Part shown: positions 1 through 11,807 of the stretch, piece by piece
How the letters are laid out: each line of letters starts with the position of its first letter
Position numbering within the stretch: position 1 is the stretch's first letter
Assembly (NCBI RefSeq): GCF_003473485.1
Contig: NC_053043.1
Span: 3,296,001-3,360,000 of the forward strand
DNA length: 64,000 bases
Source: Medicago truncatula
Lineage: Eukaryota; Streptophyta; Magnoliopsida; Fabales; Fabaceae
Direction: 5' to 3'
Made by a program: the position numbers and the translations under genes
Notes under the pieces: model-generated
The model's database searches: none
What the model saw: only the letters and a program-made list of their open reading frames with translations
What the model was told of the DNA's origin: nothing

Positions 1-1120
1 CAAAATCAAATCAAAAGGATTAAATAAAACAAACAATACAACGTTGGAAAATTGCTAAAAAAAATCATCAAAAAATAAAATATTACTCAATAAATAATCA
101 TAAAAAAAATATAATCAATGAAAGTTGATTCGGTTGATAAAAACTTAACTCATCAACAAAATCATAGATTCAACTTCTACCATTGATGTAAAGACTTTTG
201 CAATGAATTATCGTAATATATATGTAAGAGTTTGTTCAACTTGAGATTTATCATGTCACTAAAGAACATCTGGAATTAAAAAAATAGGCTTTCAATAGTA
301 TAAATATCTGATAAAAAAATAGTATAAATATTTGAACAGTGTATACCAAAAATAGTACAGTGAACTGATGAGAAAGCTTCACGCGTGCATGCAACATGTA
401 GCACGTGCGAAGATCTTTACGTAATAATCAACAAACAGAGTACTGTGAGAAAATTCAGAATCAGAGGGTGGGGCCCACAACAAGGTCATGGTCAATGTGA
501 GGCAGAGAAGTGTGGGTGGCTCGTGTAAGATAGCCCATTGGCATGGCTCACGTGAATGATTGAAGCTTTTCTTACCTTACTTTCTCTTCTTTTTATGGCT
601 GTTAAATAAGCTTTTTAATAGTTGACTCTTTGACTCATATCCCAAAGATAAAGGTATGGTGAGAACGGAACGGGGTTAGGCTTTTTTACTATTTTTACGG
701 TTCTCTGTTGGAGCTTGATTTAATAGTGGGCCTGTAGATGGGCTTGTCAAGTTCATATTTGAGCCTACAATAGAGAGTGAGCGGGGCCACTTATGCTTCT
801 CTTTGACCCATCTAAGCCATAATACATGTACATGGAAATTGCTTTTAAGCTTCTAAAATTTCTCTCACGTATCCAAAAATTACCTTAATACCTAAACTTA
901 AATGTTATGGAGCGAATGACGTTACCTGTCATTTAAGGTAATTTTGGGAGCGTGAGAGAAATTTCAGAAGCTTAAAGAACAATTTTCCTAAACAATTGTA
1001 CGTATTATCATTGTTTTATTATCCGTTAAACTGAATGAAGTTTAATTTATACATATTAAAAAAAAAATGAAGTCACATAGTAAAAAGACAGATCATAGAT
1101 CGAAAAGTTTTGGGTTTGAA
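1..1120. other. Intergenic AT-rich DNA
   Basis: No convincing coding sequence on either strand. The sequence has frequent stops and A/T runs. Around 845-985 there is an imperfect inverted repeat: a segment near 851-900 (AAGCTTCTAAAATTTCTCTC) is the reverse complement of one near 950-975. This suggests a small foldback element remnant. No family could be named. Confidence 0.5.
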
Positions 1121-1122
1121 CT

Positions 1123-1306
1123 AGTGGCATAGCCAAAACCTTGACCTAGGGAGTTTGAATTTTGAGTTCTTGAACTTCTTGGGCTAATGGTGGAAAAGAA
1201 ATTCAAGGGGTTCAAAATGCAAAATAAATAGGGGTATATGTGCATTTTTTTTTTTAGTTAAGAGAGTTCATTTGAACACTCTCACCATATTGTCGCTACG
1301 CCACTG
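1123..1306. mobile_element. Short non-autonomous DNA element remnant (GTGGCG-type termini)
   Basis: The left end reads AGTGGCATAGCCA. The right end, in reverse complement, reads CAGTGGCGTAGCGAC, so the two form imperfect terminal inverted repeats about 184 bp apart. The interior holds repeated 'gttcatttgaa'-like segments. The termini resemble those of the larger element at 61823-62905. I see no clean target-site duplication, so the copy is old or the borders are approximate. hAT or Mutator-like origin is an inference. Confidence 0.45.
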
Positions 1307-1678
1307 ATCCGAGACCCGTCTAAGGGAGTTCATTTGATAATCTTTTGCCTTCAAATGTTGTATTTATCCAATACGACTGATCTGAGCGTTCAATAGCTAC
1401 ATTTTCAAGTTTTACGATCACTTCATTCTCCATCTTTACCAACTCAGCAAGATAACCGTTTCAACGAGTGGCGTTATAGAGTAAAATTATCAATCTTAAT
1501 CTTGGTAAAAAAAAAAACTCCGACGAATAAAACAATAGTTTTTACTTTTTAGTTTACATTATGTGCATATTAGAAAATTTATGAGGGTGGTTTTGGGATG
1601 AGGATGGAGATCATACCCTCCGCCCCACGGACCAGGGTATTTAATCTGCCTCTAATTGACAGTAATGAAGACCCTTTT

Positions 1679-1930
1679 TCAATATAGAAAGATGGCAGGC
1701 AAGTTAATGTACTTAACTATATCTAGACCTGACATTACTTTTCCAGTTAATAAACTCAGTCAATGTTATCTGTACAGAGAGCCCTTGTTTTCCTATTATC
1801 TAAGCTTTTATGGCTTAAACAATTATTGAGAAACCTTGAAGTGAAGGTGGACACTGCCATGGTTTATTCTGACAGCAATTCATCTTACATGACATATTTC
1901 ACCCGACTTGAGAAAAAGTATTGTGATACT
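1679..1930 (+). pseudogene. Copia retrotransposon fragment (reverse transcriptase / RNase H junction)
   Basis: Translating from about 1684 gives YRKMAGKLMYLTISRPDIT, followed by a segment ending NKLSQ. This is the conserved end of Copia-type reverse transcriptase (family pattern YR-LVGKL-YLT-TRPDI). About 70 bases on, in a shifted frame, comes WLKQLLRNLEVKVDTAMVYS, which matches the RNase H region. The two pieces are frame-shifted and no LTRs or integrase are visible nearby. It is a short dead fragment with no likely product. Confidence 0.8.
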
Positions 1931-2222
1931 TAGTTATATTCCTTTTAGTTTGATTTATTAATGTGGTTTGTTTATCTTATTAGAAGTTTATTTGTTATTA
2001 ACCACCTGATTAGTTTGTTAGTCAGTTTTAATGTCAGTTAGAGTGGTTTATTATCTATTAGTGTAAGATATAACCTTGTTTCACTGAATTTACTTGAAAA
2101 GTTGATATTATCTAAACAAAAATGTCATGCATTGATCACAACATAAAATATATCATATAATCTATAATTAAACATACATCGTTCTGTTTTTTTTTCTTCT
2201 TCCTTGTAGTACTCTCAATCAA

Positions 2223-3332
2223 TTAAGGTGATGAGAGTTGCACAACACAACAATGACTACATAGCTCTTTTTCACCCTCCAACTCCATTGGTTCAAAACT
2301 CTTCCAAGGATCCACGGTGGCCGATGTATCAAATACGTGAACAACAGACATTGTTCTTGCTAATTCGCCGCCACCTACCCTATAACCTGCCAAGAAAAAC
2401 AATTTATTCCCAATTGGTGCCATAGTTAAGTAGAGTCTTTGATTAAGAGGCCAATTCTCGTAGTTATATTCCAACGTTGAAAGACTTCTCTTGCGCGATC
2501 CATCAACTTCATTCCAAAATTTACCATCATACGCCTCAACATGTCCTTTCCAAGCATTCAAACAATCCCCTGAGCTAAAAAGAGTGTCATTCACCGCCAC
2601 AATTTGATTAGGTGGCACGTCGAGCTGCCACATTCCTGCAATGAGGTCCCATTTTCTTGCTTGCGAGTCAAGAACCTCAGCTGAGCTCCGTTCAACTATA
2701 CTAGGCATTGTCATATCAGAGTTTTCTCTTTCAGCGAATCCTCCTATGATGTAAACTTTACCTTTCCATGTCACACCTATGCATTTGTACCTTAAAATAT
2801 GCAAATTAGGCAAACGGCTCCACGTGTCAAAATCAGGATCATACAACTCGGCTGATGAGATCCCTCTTGCACTTGCCAGCCTGGACTTCCCTCCAGCCAC
2901 ATAGATTTTGTTGTCACAAACAGTGCAAGCAAAATCATACCTTGCAACACATAGTGGTGCACAATTGAACCATTGATTAGTTCTTATGTTGTAACGTAGT
3001 ACATTTGGTACAACTTTTATACCCTCATCAAGAAATTCAGCTGAGTCATCATTAACATGAACTTTTTCTTTGTTACAAATTTGGCCACCAATTATATAAA
3101 TAAAGTCTCCCAATGAAATCATGGAAAAGCCCTTTAATACTTGGTCATCAACTAGGCCAGGAATTCTACCAACATTTGTCCATGTGTTCATGGATGGATA
3201 ATAAAGGTGAATTGAATTAGGAAGTGTCACATTTGGAGTTGGTTCTCTAGGACAGAAAATTGTGACCATAACATAGTTTGAAGGATGATTTTCTTGGGAT
3301 GGTGATGGTGGTGGAGAAGGAAGGGACCCCAT
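2223..3332 (-). CDS. Kelch-repeat protein without an F-box
   Basis: Single-exon reading frame of 369 residues, starting at the ATG at 3332-3330. The frame can be extended upstream only to a TTG, so that ATG is preferred. Three kelch-type blades are evident from double glycines in a hydrophobic context: YIIGG (about residues 79-83), IYVAGG (143-148) and VYIIGG (193-198). The first two are each followed by a tryptophan about 22-40 residues on. A weaker fourth is LFFLAGY (about 311-317). The N-terminus is proline/serine-rich (GSLPSPPPSPS) and has no F-box, unlike the many plant F-box/kelch proteins. Beta-propeller proteins of this type bind partners and often serve as substrate adaptors; the partner here is unknown. 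The upstream region contains a weak TATA-like TTTATATT near 3420 (minus strand). The family is clear, the specific function is not. Confidence 0.85.
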   Translation of the reverse strand: MGSLPSPPPSPSQENHPSNYVMVTIFCPREPTPNVTLPNSIHLYYPSMNTWTNVGRIPGLVDDQVLKGFSMISLGDFIYIIGGQICNKEKVHVNDDSAEFLDEGIKVVPNVLRYNIRTNQWFNCAPLCVARYDFACTVCDNKIYVAGGKSRLASARGISSAELYDPDFDTWSRLPNLHILRYKCIGVTWKGKVYIIGGFAERENSDMTMPSIVERSSAEVLDSQARKWDLIAGMWQLDVPPNQIVAVNDTLFSSGDCLNAWKGHVEAYDGKFWNEVDGSRKRSLSTLEYNYENWPLNQRLYLTMAPIGNKLFFLAGYRVGGGELARTMSVVHVFDTSATVDPWKSFEPMELEGEKELCSHCCVVQLSSP

Positions 3333-5140
3333 TAAAGAATTTGAGAGATTATTATGCAAAGTGTATTAGTGATATTAGATGCTATATTTTGTGTGAGTGG
3401 GAAGTGGGAAATGTAACAATATAAAGAGAGGGTAGAGATATAGAAAAAGGTGGCGGAGAAAACAAAATAAGTTGGTTTGTGAGCATCGACTAGGAAGAAC
3501 AAATGACGCTAAAATCAAAGGTTTTTCTTGTGATTGAATATTAACATTTTGGTGGTTATGTTCATTTTTTTTCTTCTTCTTATGTTGTTAGCATTTGGGA
3601 CACATAACTTCCGGATATTCCAAGGTTTGAGTAGGTAGTAAACAAAAAATTGAGCATAATTTTATTAAATTAATCTCTCTTTCTGGCGTAGATTTTTATG
3701 TTAGTAGTTGGAATTTTGGTAGAATGTGTTTTCTACACTTTTGGCAGTAGCACCTGAATGAGAGGTGAGATAGCGATAAGTGTAAGAGTAAGATTATTGG
3801 GAAAATCTAGCTTTTAATTACATGCTACTTCATTGAGTTTTTTTTTTTTAAATATATTTGGATACACATCCGGTTTGATGAAATCATAGTGACACTGTGG
3901 ATTTGTTGGAACTTCAAAGCATAATTTTTATCATACTTAAGTTGATATTCCATGATTTTGGAAAATTGACGGTCAATCCAAACATCTACGAGTCAAACTA
4001 ATTTATCATTGTGAATTTTTCAACATGGGTATCTCTAATGTGAAATTAGAATTGAAATTACACCAATAAGCACAAGTGTATCATCTTCTATGGCTTGTTT
4101 GGATTGGCATTTGGTGATAATATATTCCGGCGTCCCTATGCAAGTTCAACATGATTTTTAAGAAAATAGTATTCCTATTTTCACTGCAAACGCGAATTAT
4201 TGCTGTGATTTTAGCCTAACGTGGAATTCCCACCACCAAAGCAAACACTGATTTGGAATAATAGCTTATAGCCTTAAACCCTCTTTATTTAATCTAAAGT
4301 TTCCGATTTTCTATGTATTGGATGAATTTTTTTACATATTTAACACTTTAGTTTAATCAAAAGGAACGAAAATGGTACCATAGCCTCTTGCTTGCTTCAC
4401 CCAAAAGGAAAAAAGGGGGGCGGGGGGTGGAGATAACAAATAATAAACAAATTATCTTGTAGGGAAAGTAACAAACACAAAGAAACAAAAGAGAGAAATC
4501 CAAGGGAAACACACGCTGAGAAAGCATCTAAAAAGATAGCATATCGGAAACAAATCCATATGAGATACCAGTGCTATGCAGTAATAATATTACAACATGA
4601 AACATGAAAATGTGGATATCTATGATACTTTTTTCTCATTAAGCAAACACTAGTTTGAGTATATAGGCATAGGTGTATGTATCAAAAAATAGTCCTTTGT
4701 TTTTTCGATGCCATACTTTGGTTTTAATAATACACCATGCTTTTGCAATCTCTCATCTCTATTTCCTTTCTACTTTGGAAGATTTGGTGTACCGTGATTA
4801 AGATTTTTTATCATGTCATCAGCAGCCATTAATAAACATGCAATAACCATAGCATGTGATTAGTAAAGTAAACACATTAATATAGCATTATGCAACTTAA
4901 GAATGTAAAAAGTGTGCTAGCCTATTTCTATAGTATTAGTACTATTCAACACATGTTGCCCATAACATATATCTTCCCATCATCCCATGCCCACATATCT
5001 CACGCTTATGCATTTAATGTATAATGACTGTGTGCAGGGCAATACCTTTTAACTTTAGGGTAAAAAACATTTTGATCCCAAAATGAGTGAACCACAGGTA
5101 GTACATATAGTTTTTGAATCTATCACAATTACAAAATACA

Positions 5141-5280
5141 TTTTTTTTTGGTAGCTAGATGAAATGGCTATGCCATTGAAAACTCACTTATATAAGTGAA
5201 GGAATCAGGGTTCGATCTTCGATCGCAACGTCTGATTTAATAATTTTAGCATTTTTATCAATTGCGCTAAGACTTGTGGA
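5141..5280 (-). mobile_element. tRNA-derived SINE-like element (second family)
   Basis: Read on the minus strand, the element starts with AAGTCTTAGCGCAATTGATA, an A-box-like segment. It carries GATCGAACCC, resembling the tRNA B box (GGTTCGANNCC), and ends in a short A tract (the T9 at 5141-5149 on the plus strand). The flanks hold an imperfect 9-mer repeat (AAAATACAT and AAAATATAT) that could be a decayed target-site duplication. It differs in sequence from the SINEs at 12025 and 40381. The SINE call is inferred from structure only. Confidence 0.5.
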
Positions 5281-8200
5281 GATAAAAAATATATTTAAAT
5301 ATATCTTTTGTTAGTTATTTTGATCCTCGAATATATATTTAACTAGTTAGCTTAATCCTATAATGTGTTATTTATTAATTTAGTCCATAAAATTACTAAC
5401 AAAAAGACTTGAGAATATGTTTGAAAATTTACATACAATCAGAACTATAGTGTGACAGCTTCTCACATTCAAGATCAAAATGATTGTTTACCCTGCTTAA
5501 CTTTGTTAGCAAAAACTCTTGTTAACATTTTTGCTACTGATAAAGCTTGCTTAAGTACTGTGTTTAACATTTCCATTACTAGATAGAGTTATGTAAATTT
5601 TGGGTATCCATAATGGGTTATTGGGTTTTTTCTTGTATTGTTTACTTTAAGGCCCATGGCCCCATTTGTTGATATCATCAATTGGATTATGATGACAGAG
5701 AAGATTTTGACTATATAGTTGGAATCTGAAATTGAACAATTTTACCAAAACAGGTAATAATGAAAGCAACTATATATACTTTTTAATGTGTTATACACAT
5801 CATATGAAGGAAACCTCTTGTTTGTTGAATTTTTGGGAACTTGCTCCTAAAACTGCACGATCATGACTAATTGCTTGTTCTGAATGCTATCAAGAATCTT
5901 TCAAAAGCAACAAGGGTGTGACAAAGACATGGCCATGACAACAAACCCTTTGTTACCTAGTTAAAGATTGGCATATCTAATAATGGTCCTAAAAACAGAA
6001 ACAACATTTTATTAGAAGAAAATGAGATAAAGTGGGCACATGAGCAAGAAAAATGTGAGGAATCAAAATTAATAGCATAAAAATCCAGCTATGAATGATA
6101 GGGATATATAGGAATTACTGAGTTGACAATATATGACTGTAACCAACTAATGCATGAGGAATTGTGTGTGAATACACAAAATAATATTGCATTATGCATG
6201 GATAAGTATATTTTTACCATTGAATCATTAAATCTTGTCATATTTTAATTTAATAGCATAATTTATAGATTCAATGATAGAAAAACATTGTGCATGCTGC
6301 ATAAACTTGGCCTACGAAGTAAGTTGATTTTGTATGGAGATTAAAACTACAATTCATAACTTGGCTCTTTTACAAATTTTAGAGACTAATAATGGCTTCT
6401 TTGGTATTGCGTTAAAGTTACTATTGTCGTGGTTTTATGAAGCTAGAAGAAATGCAAGCTTCTTGATAAACGCACGGCTGCGTCAAATAAAACTCTATAA
6501 CAAACACACGTTAAATTGAATTATCTTGTGATGTCAATAACTAAATGGCTTATTTACTTATTTGAATTCACTTTTAGCTTCTTTTTTTTTTTACCATAAA
6601 ACCAAATACAGTACACACATTTTTGTTTACAATGGAGAAATGTTGGTGTCCACCTCATATAGTCATATAGGTTTATACACCTTGAGAAAGAAAAAGATAA
6701 AGATGTGTGATAGATATGATAAATTAGTGGTGTGATAAAAATAAAAAGATAGTGATAAAATAGGATATTGAATAGAGGAAATATGAGATGTTTATGTTAT
6801 TATTAGTGATTAGCTAATACTATTATAGAAAGGTACAAAATGGATGTGGCCCATTTCCTTCCAAAATAGGGACACAAATTTAGGACTATACCAAGTGGCT
6901 AAAATATGACTTAGTAGGCGTAATATGACCAAAACATGTAAGAATCAAATTTTTCACATATTTAGTTTACTACATACAAGAGATAAGGACATTGCATAGG
7001 GTGCCAAGAGTTGCTCTGTTGGCTTAGAATGACAAGTCATCTGAAGGGTATCCCCACACAATATACACTAGCGTGGGGCAGTAGTGAGCACAATAAGGGA
7101 CACAAGAATGAGACAAGAGAGAATTTAAATAAGAATAATGTTTATAAAGCAAAAAGTCAAAAAGACTTTTAGTGAAGAAGACAGAAAGAGGAAGAATCAG
7201 ATGTGGTGCAGCAGAGATAGCCCACATGGGTTCTGGTTGGTGGGTGTATGTATGTGGAAGACAAACTAGTTGGGAGCAAAAAGGCTTGTGTTGATTTGAT
7301 TGATCACCTTCAAGTTTTTATTTTTCATTGTAAATTCATATTATATATACTCTATACTTTCCTCATATTAGACGTGTTCCAATGTTGAACATATCTTATA
7401 TCCGACGTCGACATATATTCTATATCTTCTATTATGTGATTTTTTAAATTATTAATGATATCAATATGTAAGAGTTCGTAAATGTATCCATGCTTCATAG
7501 TATATACTATAGTTTTTTTTACTGCTGCCAAGTCCTTTTCTTGTTATTTTGATCCATTTTTTTATATCTAGTTTTGTAATAGTAAAAGTAGAGAGATTCA
7601 CCTAATGGAAGGTGCTTTAACTAGCCTAGTTTGGTTTCTATGTGAATTAGACAGTGATTGATGGCTTCGTATGTAACATAGGTAAACTCTGATCAATAGT
7701 GAAATGGCAGTGTTTCTTACAGGTTATTGTGAAACGAGCTTGTCAATTGTCATATGCAGAATATTGTATTTTTGTAGAAACGTGTGATTATTGTACAGTA
7801 ACAAATAAGATACTTCAAGTTGATTTTTGATATTTTTTAATAAAGGTCATGTTAACAAATATTTATTGTTTAAGGAAAATCTATAATAAGAATTTCATCT
7901 AAAAAATATAAATCACATATATGTAAAATTACACTTGATAACATTTTTCATTTAATAATAGTGTGTTTCTACGTTGGAGAATCAAAGCTTACCTTAAAAC
8001 TACATCTCAATGTTTTGTTTTGTCGTAATTTTTGAAAAGTCGCAATTTCTAGTTGTTTACACACTCGTCTGACAATATATTGCCGCAGAATCAAATACAT
8101 GTTGATTATGTTTAGCTTATTTTTTTACTTTTATTTAAAATTGTATAATAGAAGACATGTAATTTGTAAAAATGTGTTCAATAAATGCAACAAAGATGAG

Positions 8201-8763
8201 ATGATAAAAGATTTTGAAAATATTGTTCATGAGAGTGAGCAATTTGTAAAAAGTATATAAAAGCTAGTGAGTAAAAGTTCAAAGAGGCAATGTTGATGGT
8301 TCTTCCTTACATGCCTGTCTTTGGAATCACATTCACATAGTTCCTATAAAAGTGTCTTTGCATGCATTAAAGCTTTCAAATAATAGATTACATATAGCTT
8401 GGTTTGTAGAGGTGTGATGAAACTCTGCAACATTTATTTTTTTAGTGTTCATCTTTTGCTCAAATGCGGCAAGGGATTTTTAATTGGTTAGACATCCAAA
8501 GTGTGATACAAATATTCTAGTCATATATATAGACAATTTTTAGTCAACAAATTAGTGCAAACATTAACATACAACCCCAAGAGTTTGGTTCCATGGTGAA
8601 AAGATATATCTTGAATATGTATGCTTTGTCTTCAAACTTCGCTACTGTCCTTAAACAGATTTAAATGTCAATACTTTTTTACGCAAAAATTTAAATACTT
8701 TTATAAGTATTTTTCGAGTGTTTAAGTCTCTTCTACTCATGATTCCATCGCCCTATATTTTCA

Positions 8764-8770
<7 letters not shown>

Positions 8771-8806
<36 letters not shown>
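8771..8806. repeat. Homopolymer A tract (about 36 bp)
   Basis: An uninterrupted run of about 36 adenines in intergenic DNA. It could be the tail of an old retroposon or a slippage tract; no SINE or LINE body is recognisable just upstream. Confidence 0.9.
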
Positions 8807-8807
<1 letters not shown>

Positions 8808-10300
8808 ATTAACTTTACAACTGGTTTGCCTTTTCATCACAAGAAAAAGTTACAAACCATTCCAACTCAAACCTATCAAGATTGCTTGTAGCAGTTGTGC
8901 AGCTTATGGTTGGATTTGTGGGTTAATAAATAAAATGTTTTTTTTTTTTTAGTATTTAGTCTCTATTTTTAAAGTAATTAAGTATGCAAATATTTTCTTG
9001 AAATTTCTTTTAATGGCAAATATTAGTATGTTAATCGTTATGTTAATTTTCTTCTTGCTGATAGTGTATAACCCCTAAAATTCATTGAGCTACTATAGAG
9101 AACTTAACCCCTAGAAACATAAGTTAATAGAGTAATAAGCAAATATCTTTCAGAAAATTTAGGCATCAACATTTTAAACCTTCAAAGATTTAGGTCATCA
9201 TTTAATTTTTGAGCAATGATAATTATACATCTATTTAATGATAATTTTGGTGACAATCTTATTTCTCTCTCTTCTTATTGGTTAAAAACAATGGAGAGAG
9301 AAAAAGTAAGAGAGAGGATAACGACATCATGTGAGTATAAGAAAGAAAGTTGTTTAAAAGTTGTCATAAAATGGTTGTACAAATATCATTTCTCTTAATT
9401 TTTACGTAGACAAAAAATAAAGGAGCTACACCACCACCAAACCCCATATGGGGTTTTAGTCGTCAAAGTTGTCGTGATTAGCTTAGCAACCATGGAGGTT
9501 TGTATGACGCCAAGAGCTATGATCTTTTTCGGGTTTGAGTTTTGGTTTTCTTTGTAAATACAATGCGTCTATTGGTTATCACGTTCTGTTCACAGAGTCA
9601 GATTTGTGGTTTCAACTCGAGTTTCGATCGGTTGTCTTCTTTAGTGGTTCATATGATTTGTGTTCGAGACATCCGATGTAAAATTATTTGAATTTGTGTT
9701 GTTTAGACTTGATTAACTTTGGGTCGACTCAACTCAAATTGTTTGCTTAAAGAGCTTTGGCTCAAAGTTTTTTTTCTTTTTTTCTTTTTTGCATTTCAGG
9801 TCGATTTATGATCGTTATTATTTTATATTCATGATCACTCGCCCACCATAATTCATTTTGTAATTTGTATTCGCGTGTTTTGCTTGATTGTAATCGTGAT
9901 GAATGTATTTTTTTAATCTAACTAGGATGTCGCAAATGGTGAAATTTCATCATCTCCTCCTCATTTACGAAAAAATAAAATAAAAAGAGCTTTTTTTTTA
10001 GTGTATAATATCATCCAACAAAATCTTACCTAGAGAAGATAATGGGAAACTTAATAATAATCTCTCTCCTAGAATCACTAAAAAAGAAGGTGAGAGGGAA
10101 TGATTTTAGTTAAGAAAAAACCGGAGAAGATATATCATATCATAGCATAAGCATAGCATAGGTTTAGGTATCATTATTATTATACTATAAAATTCGTTAT
10201 ACGGTCACAACAACATTCTGAATTCAATTCTGATTCTGATAGTGATACAACGACCTTTGTGGCTCTCTGCCCACTGCTCTCTGCCACCCCACCACCATCC

Positions 10301-10304
<4 letters not shown>

Positions 10305-10373
<69 letters not shown>
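10305..10373. repeat. (TC)n microsatellite, about 34 units
   Basis: Uninterrupted TC/CT dinucleotide repeat of about 69 bp, directly upstream of a TATA-like box and about 355 bp upstream of the ATG at 10729. CT-rich tracts near the transcription start are common in plant core promoters (the 'Y patch' and GAGA/CT elements), and GA/CT repeats bind BBR/BPC proteins. A tract of this length is probably polymorphic. Confidence 0.95.
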
Positions 10374-10378
<5 letters not shown>

Positions 10379-10381
10379 ATA
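10373..10381 (+). promoter_or_regulatory. Candidate TATA box of the 100-aa gene
   Basis: TATATAAT lies immediately after the (TC)n tract. A start about 30 bp downstream would give a leader of roughly 320 nt. No ATG occurs between about 10381 and 10728, so the ATG at 10729 would be the first in the transcript. Confidence 0.5.
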
Positions 10382-10728
10382 TCTATAGAGAATTTTATCA
10401 TCCCAACGTGTGACACCACTCTCCTATAGATATAAACACACAAAACCATTTTCTTAAAACCTTCTTTGAAAGACAAAAAATATTACATTCTGCCACTTGC
10501 TTTCTACTTCAGTGTCTCTTCTTTCTCTAAACCCAGTATCAAAAGTTTTTACCTTTCCAACCATTTTCATCATCACATCCCATCCCCTACACGATATACA
10601 GTGTTGTTGTTTCTCATTATTAGAAAGTTTTCAACCTTTTGTTTTTCTCATTATAAATACCCATTGAGGAAAATTCTTAAAGATTATAACTTTCCTTCTT
10701 TTTTGGCCAAGTTTCAAGCTTTGTGAAA

Positions 10729-11031
10729 ATGGGTTTGTTGGAGAATTTGGAATGGGTGAATGTTTATGGAAAGAAGCGTTGTAGGAGCTTGTTTTGGAGG
10801 ATGAGGGCTACATTGAAGAGGGCTTTGAGGAATGGGAATAAGCAGAGGCAAAAGTTTCATTATGATCCTTCAAGTTATGCACTTAACTTTGATGATGGTT
10901 GTTCATTTTCTCATCTTAGAGATACTATGGAAAAGAAATTCATTGCAGAAGATGTACGAGCTCAGGAGTTCAAATTCAATGATATTGATAACACAATCTG
11001 GGTTTATGTCATTTGGATCAAGACTAAGTGA
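10729..11031 (+). CDS. Small uncharacterised plant protein, 100 aa
   Basis: Single-exon frame of 100 residues ending in TGA at 11029-11031. The ATG at 10729 is chosen because the frame extends upstream only to a GTG two codons earlier, and no ATG precedes it in the presumed leader. The N-terminal half is basic, with a Lys/Arg/Cys-rich run beginning GKKRCRSLFWRMRATLKRAL. A conserved-looking centre (YDPSSYALNFDDG, about residues 48-60) is followed by an acidic C-terminal half. No signal peptide, membrane segment or known domain is visible. I recall similar small proteins (basic start, then YDP-SYALNFDDG) in many angiosperms, but with no assigned role. The compact layout (TATA box, CT tract, AUG-free leader, one exon) supports a genuine expressed gene. 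Confidence 0.75.
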   Translation: MGLLENLEWVNVYGKKRCRSLFWRMRATLKRALRNGNKQRQKFHYDPSSYALNFDDGCSFSHLRDTMEKKFIAEDVRAQEFKFNDIDNTIWVYVIWIKTK

Positions 11032-11807
11032 TGATGATGATCATATCACTGTTCATTTAGACAACTTAGTTTTTATTTTTCATGTTTTGTTTTTTTTATG
11101 TTCTTTTTATGTTTCTAGTTTAGTACTAGTAGATAAGATAAACAATGGCAGTTTTTTGTTTTTGAGGATCGTGTTCTCATTCCTTGTGTTACAGTACTAT
11201 ACAATACATCCTCAACTTCTGTCACGACCTACAACACTTATTGTTTACATTCTTTTTTTACTATGTCTTTAGCAAGAACACGAGAATATATGGTATGGTA
11301 TAATTTTGCTGGATAGGAGTAAATTTTAGTCACACACGGTTCAGAAGCAACGTTTAAATGCTCTCTGGAGAAAAGTGAAAACAGGGACCGATGTTGTTCC
11401 CCTTGGCCAGAGAATTGTTTTTTTTTCATTAATGAGGCAGAGCAGAGAGAGGTGAAGATTCTGAGTCATAACTCATAACGGTCCCTCCTGGTAGTTGAAA
11501 ATAAATGTTATTTATCTAGGATAACTTCTGCTATCATCGTGATAAACCTTATTTATCTTCATATGCAACAGAATACTGTAAAAATCGGTAACATGAAGGT
11601 AAAAGAAAAAGAATCGGTGAATGTATTAACAATCTTTTTGTACACCAGTATAAAACCACTGGAACAGCTATCTAGGATAAAATACTAACATCAATGTTAT
11701 CAAACATTTTTCCATTAAAGTAAATACACAATTTTTAACGACAATGACCACAATCATTTCATCTAGAACCTAAAATCTTCAAATTGGAATTGGAATGTCA
11801 CAAGTAT
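11032..11807. other. Shared 3' flank of the small gene and GID8
   Basis: The small gene (plus) and the GID8-type gene (minus) converge on this 776-bp stretch, so it should hold both 3' untranslated regions. It is AT-rich, with several AATAAA-like variants on both strands. I see no other gene. Confidence 0.5.

Larger units (their letters stand above)
3333..10300. other. Seven-kilobase gene-poor intergenic region
   Basis: No supported gene. Short open frames near 6334, 7024 (minus) and 9216 lack homology that I recognise and look like chance frames. Apart from the SINE-like element at 5141-5280 and the A36 tract at 8771-8806, it holds AT-rich unique-looking DNA. A moderately GC-richer stretch near 9420-9900 is probably an old transposon remnant of unknown class. 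Confidence 0.5.

Noticed and set aside
7024..7227. 67-codon minus-strand frame in the 3.3-10.3 kb gap
   Set aside because: No recognisable motif, AT-rich codon use, no supporting splice partners or promoter.
10466..10726. 86-codon open frame immediately upstream of the small gene
   Set aside because: It starts at a TTG, has no ATG, and lies in the presumed leader; the composition is that of a pyrimidine-rich leader rather than a protein.
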